Shown here piece by piece: positions 62,827 through 64,000 of a DNA stretch of 64,000 bases (within the stretch, counting starts at the first letter, position 1; each line of letters begins with the position of its first letter). A model generated the notes under the pieces. It was not told where the DNA came from. It searched no databases and saw nothing but the letters and a program-made list of their open reading frames with translations. Both the position numbers and the translations under genes were made by a program. Source of the DNA: a bacterium (lineage in GTDB: Bacteria > Zhuqueibacterota > Zhuqueibacteria > Oleimicrobiales > Geothermoviventaceae); NCBI GenBank assembly GCA_028275345.1, contig JAPWUV010000005.1, positions 124,001 through 188,000 on the forward strand, in the 5' to 3' direction.

Positions 62827-64000
62827 CTATATCCTGTACCGGATCCCCAGGTTGGCCACGAGCCCGTAGTTTTGTATGCTGGTGAATCCTCCGATCGATT
62901 TTTGTGCCGACTGGTTGCGCCGGTCGTTCAAGTTCACAGCGTCAAAGAACAGCTCCATCCCCCGCCACGGCAACTTCTGCCTCATGGACAGGTCGATGCG
63001 GAAGTAATCCTTGGTGAATCCGTCCTGCTCCGGGAATGCCCCCACATAGCTCACGGAATTCCCTTGGAACACAAAGGACAGCCGGATCGAGAAACCAATC
63101 GGGTGATCATACCCGATATAGGCATTAGCCACATCATTGGGCTGATAGATCAAGCGACCCTTCCGGGTGCTGTCTACGGCCGTGACGATGTAACGAGGCT
63201 CACGCGATCCAGGCCGCCACTTGGGGTTCGGCTTGGTCACATCGTCTCGGAGGGGATAGACCGCTTCCGACTTCATGTGCGCATAGTTGAAGCCGAGCAC
63301 CAATCCCGCCAAAGGCCCAGGCAGGTACCAGAAATTGGTCTGGAGATCCAACTCGATCCCTTTCACGTACGCCGGCTGGCGACCGTTGACATACGTAAAG
63401 AGCCAAGCCCCATCCTTCGGTTCGGATACCCCTCCTCCCGGGAATACGATACGATAGGAACCTACGGAATCAAGACCAGCCGGGGCGGTCTTGTGGAGCT
63501 TGTAGGAGGTGTAGTAGGTGAAGTTCTCCACCTTCTTGTGGAAAGCCCCGACGGAGAGAAGACCCAACTTGCTGCCGTGGAATGTAACCAGCACATCGTG
63601 GTTGGTGGCTTTGGCCGTCTTCAGCTTGGGGTTGCCGGCCCAGACGGCACCGCCGTCATAGCTGATCGTGAATTTGGGCGAGAATTGGTGATAGTCCGGC
63701 CGGGCCAGGCTCTGGGTGTAGGCGTAGCGTATGTCCAACCAGGAGGCGAGGCGCAACTTCAATTGCCCCATCGGGAGCCAGAACTCGCTTCCTGGGTGGG
63801 CCGTGACCGTGTCACAGTAGGCTTCCTGGTCCATCGGGCTCCGGGCGTCGCGCATGTTGTACGCGGTATAAGTGGAGGTCACTTTTTCGTACCGAACGCC
63901 GCCGACCGCGGTCAAGAAGCGGTGGAGGTTCAATTCCGCCATCAGGTAACCAGCCGAGTAGTACTCGGTGTAGTGGTAATCGTTGGCTATTCTCTGGAAC
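62827..64000 (-). CDS. TonB-dependent receptor, C-terminal barrel (partial)
   Basis: About 391 residues of the C-terminal part; the reading frame continues past the right edge of the window. Alternating strands typical of outer-membrane barrels run through: LKLRLASWLDIRYAYTQSLA, RPDYHQFSPKF, YVKGIELDLQTNFWYLPG, FSIRLSFVFQGNSVSYVGAF and FFDAVNLNDRRNQ, and the protein ends GLVANLGIRYRI, the usual terminal strand. Residues near TQSLARPDYHQFSP match the 'R P' barrel signature of TonB receptors. It probably imports oligosaccharides for the adjacent xylan cluster. A SusD partner is not seen within the window. Confidence 0.88.
   Translation of the reverse strand, partial: FQRIANDYHYTEYYSAGYLMAELNLHRFLTAVGGVRYEKVTSTYTAYNMRDARSPMDQEAYCDTVTAHPGSEFWLPMGQLKLRLASWLDIRYAYTQSLARPDYHQFSPKFTISYDGGAVWAGNPKLKTAKATNHDVLVTFHGSKLGLLSVGAFHKKVENFTYYTSYKLHKTAPAGLDSVGSYRIVFPGGGVSEPKDGAWLFTYVNGRQPAYVKGIELDLQTNFWYLPGPLAGLVLGFNYAHMKSEAVYPLRDDVTKPNPKWRPGSREPRYIVTAVDSTRKGRLIYQPNDVANAYIGYDHPIGFSIRLSFVFQGNSVSYVGAFPEQDGFTKDYFRIDLSMRQKLPWRGMELFFDAVNLNDRRNQSAQKSIGGFTSIQNYGLVANLGIRYRI

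Overview
The window is GC-rich bacterial chromosome with 47 protein genes and one tRNA that I can support. It comes from a diderm heterotroph: there is a TonB-dependent receptor barrel, several lipoproteins, a Tat-type signal, and four secreted proteins that end in the same C-terminal domain with an NYPNPFN signature (FlgD-like / type IX-secretion-like sorting domain). That combination suggests the FCB superphylum or an allied candidate phylum (KSB1, Calditrichota or Zixibacteria-like); this is inference. Five promoters that I can read have classical TTGnnn-17-TAnnnT boxes, which argues against Bacteroidota proper. I see no insertion sequence, integrase, phage gene or CRISPR array.

Layout. 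1-12.3 kb: a partial M16-type peptidase homologue lacking HxxEH (minus strand), then plus-strand genes for a DUF4332-like helix-hairpin-helix protein, a HerA-like ATPase, two sodium:solute symporters, a SurA-N/thioredoxin-like lipoprotein, tRNA-Leu(CAG) and a secreted M1 aminopeptidase. 12.4-14.8 kb (minus): an ECF sigma / zinc-finger anti-sigma / two Spy-like proteins envelope-stress operon. 15.3-17.9 kb (minus): the conserved rpsP-khpA-rimM-trmD-rplS translation operon, with a terminator-like hairpin in its leader. 18.5-23.8 kb (plus): ferredoxin, a SpoIVB-type S55 peptidase, a beta-propeller protein and an NrnA-type DHH phosphoesterase, the last three joined by ATGA overlaps. 24.2-30.1 kb: three consecutive sensor kinases, the third with an N-terminal receiver. 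30.4-33.6 kb: pyrK-pyrD-cdsA-mobB. 33.7-36.8 kb: a large FG-GAP/VCBS-type repeat protein.

37.0-42.8 kb (minus): Gfo/Idh/MocA oxidoreductase, MATE transporter, uvrA. 43.1-49.2 kb (plus): TPR protein, TIM-barrel epimerase-like protein, UPF0282-like metallo-hydrolase, cold-shock protein, P1 peptidase, membrane protein, YkgJ-like cysteine-cluster protein.

49.2-64 kb (minus) is the most distinctive part: a putative xylan/plant-polysaccharide locus with a polysaccharide deacetylase, a carbohydrate-esterase-like hydrolase, two GH10 xylanases of different architecture, two beta-helix proteins, an internally duplicated lipoprotein, a 1146-residue protein made of about 258-residue modules of unknown function, and the end of a TonB-dependent receptor. 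Two of those modules are nearly identical at DNA level (778 of 779 bp by eye), and modules 1-3 use codons unlike module 4 and the flanking genes.
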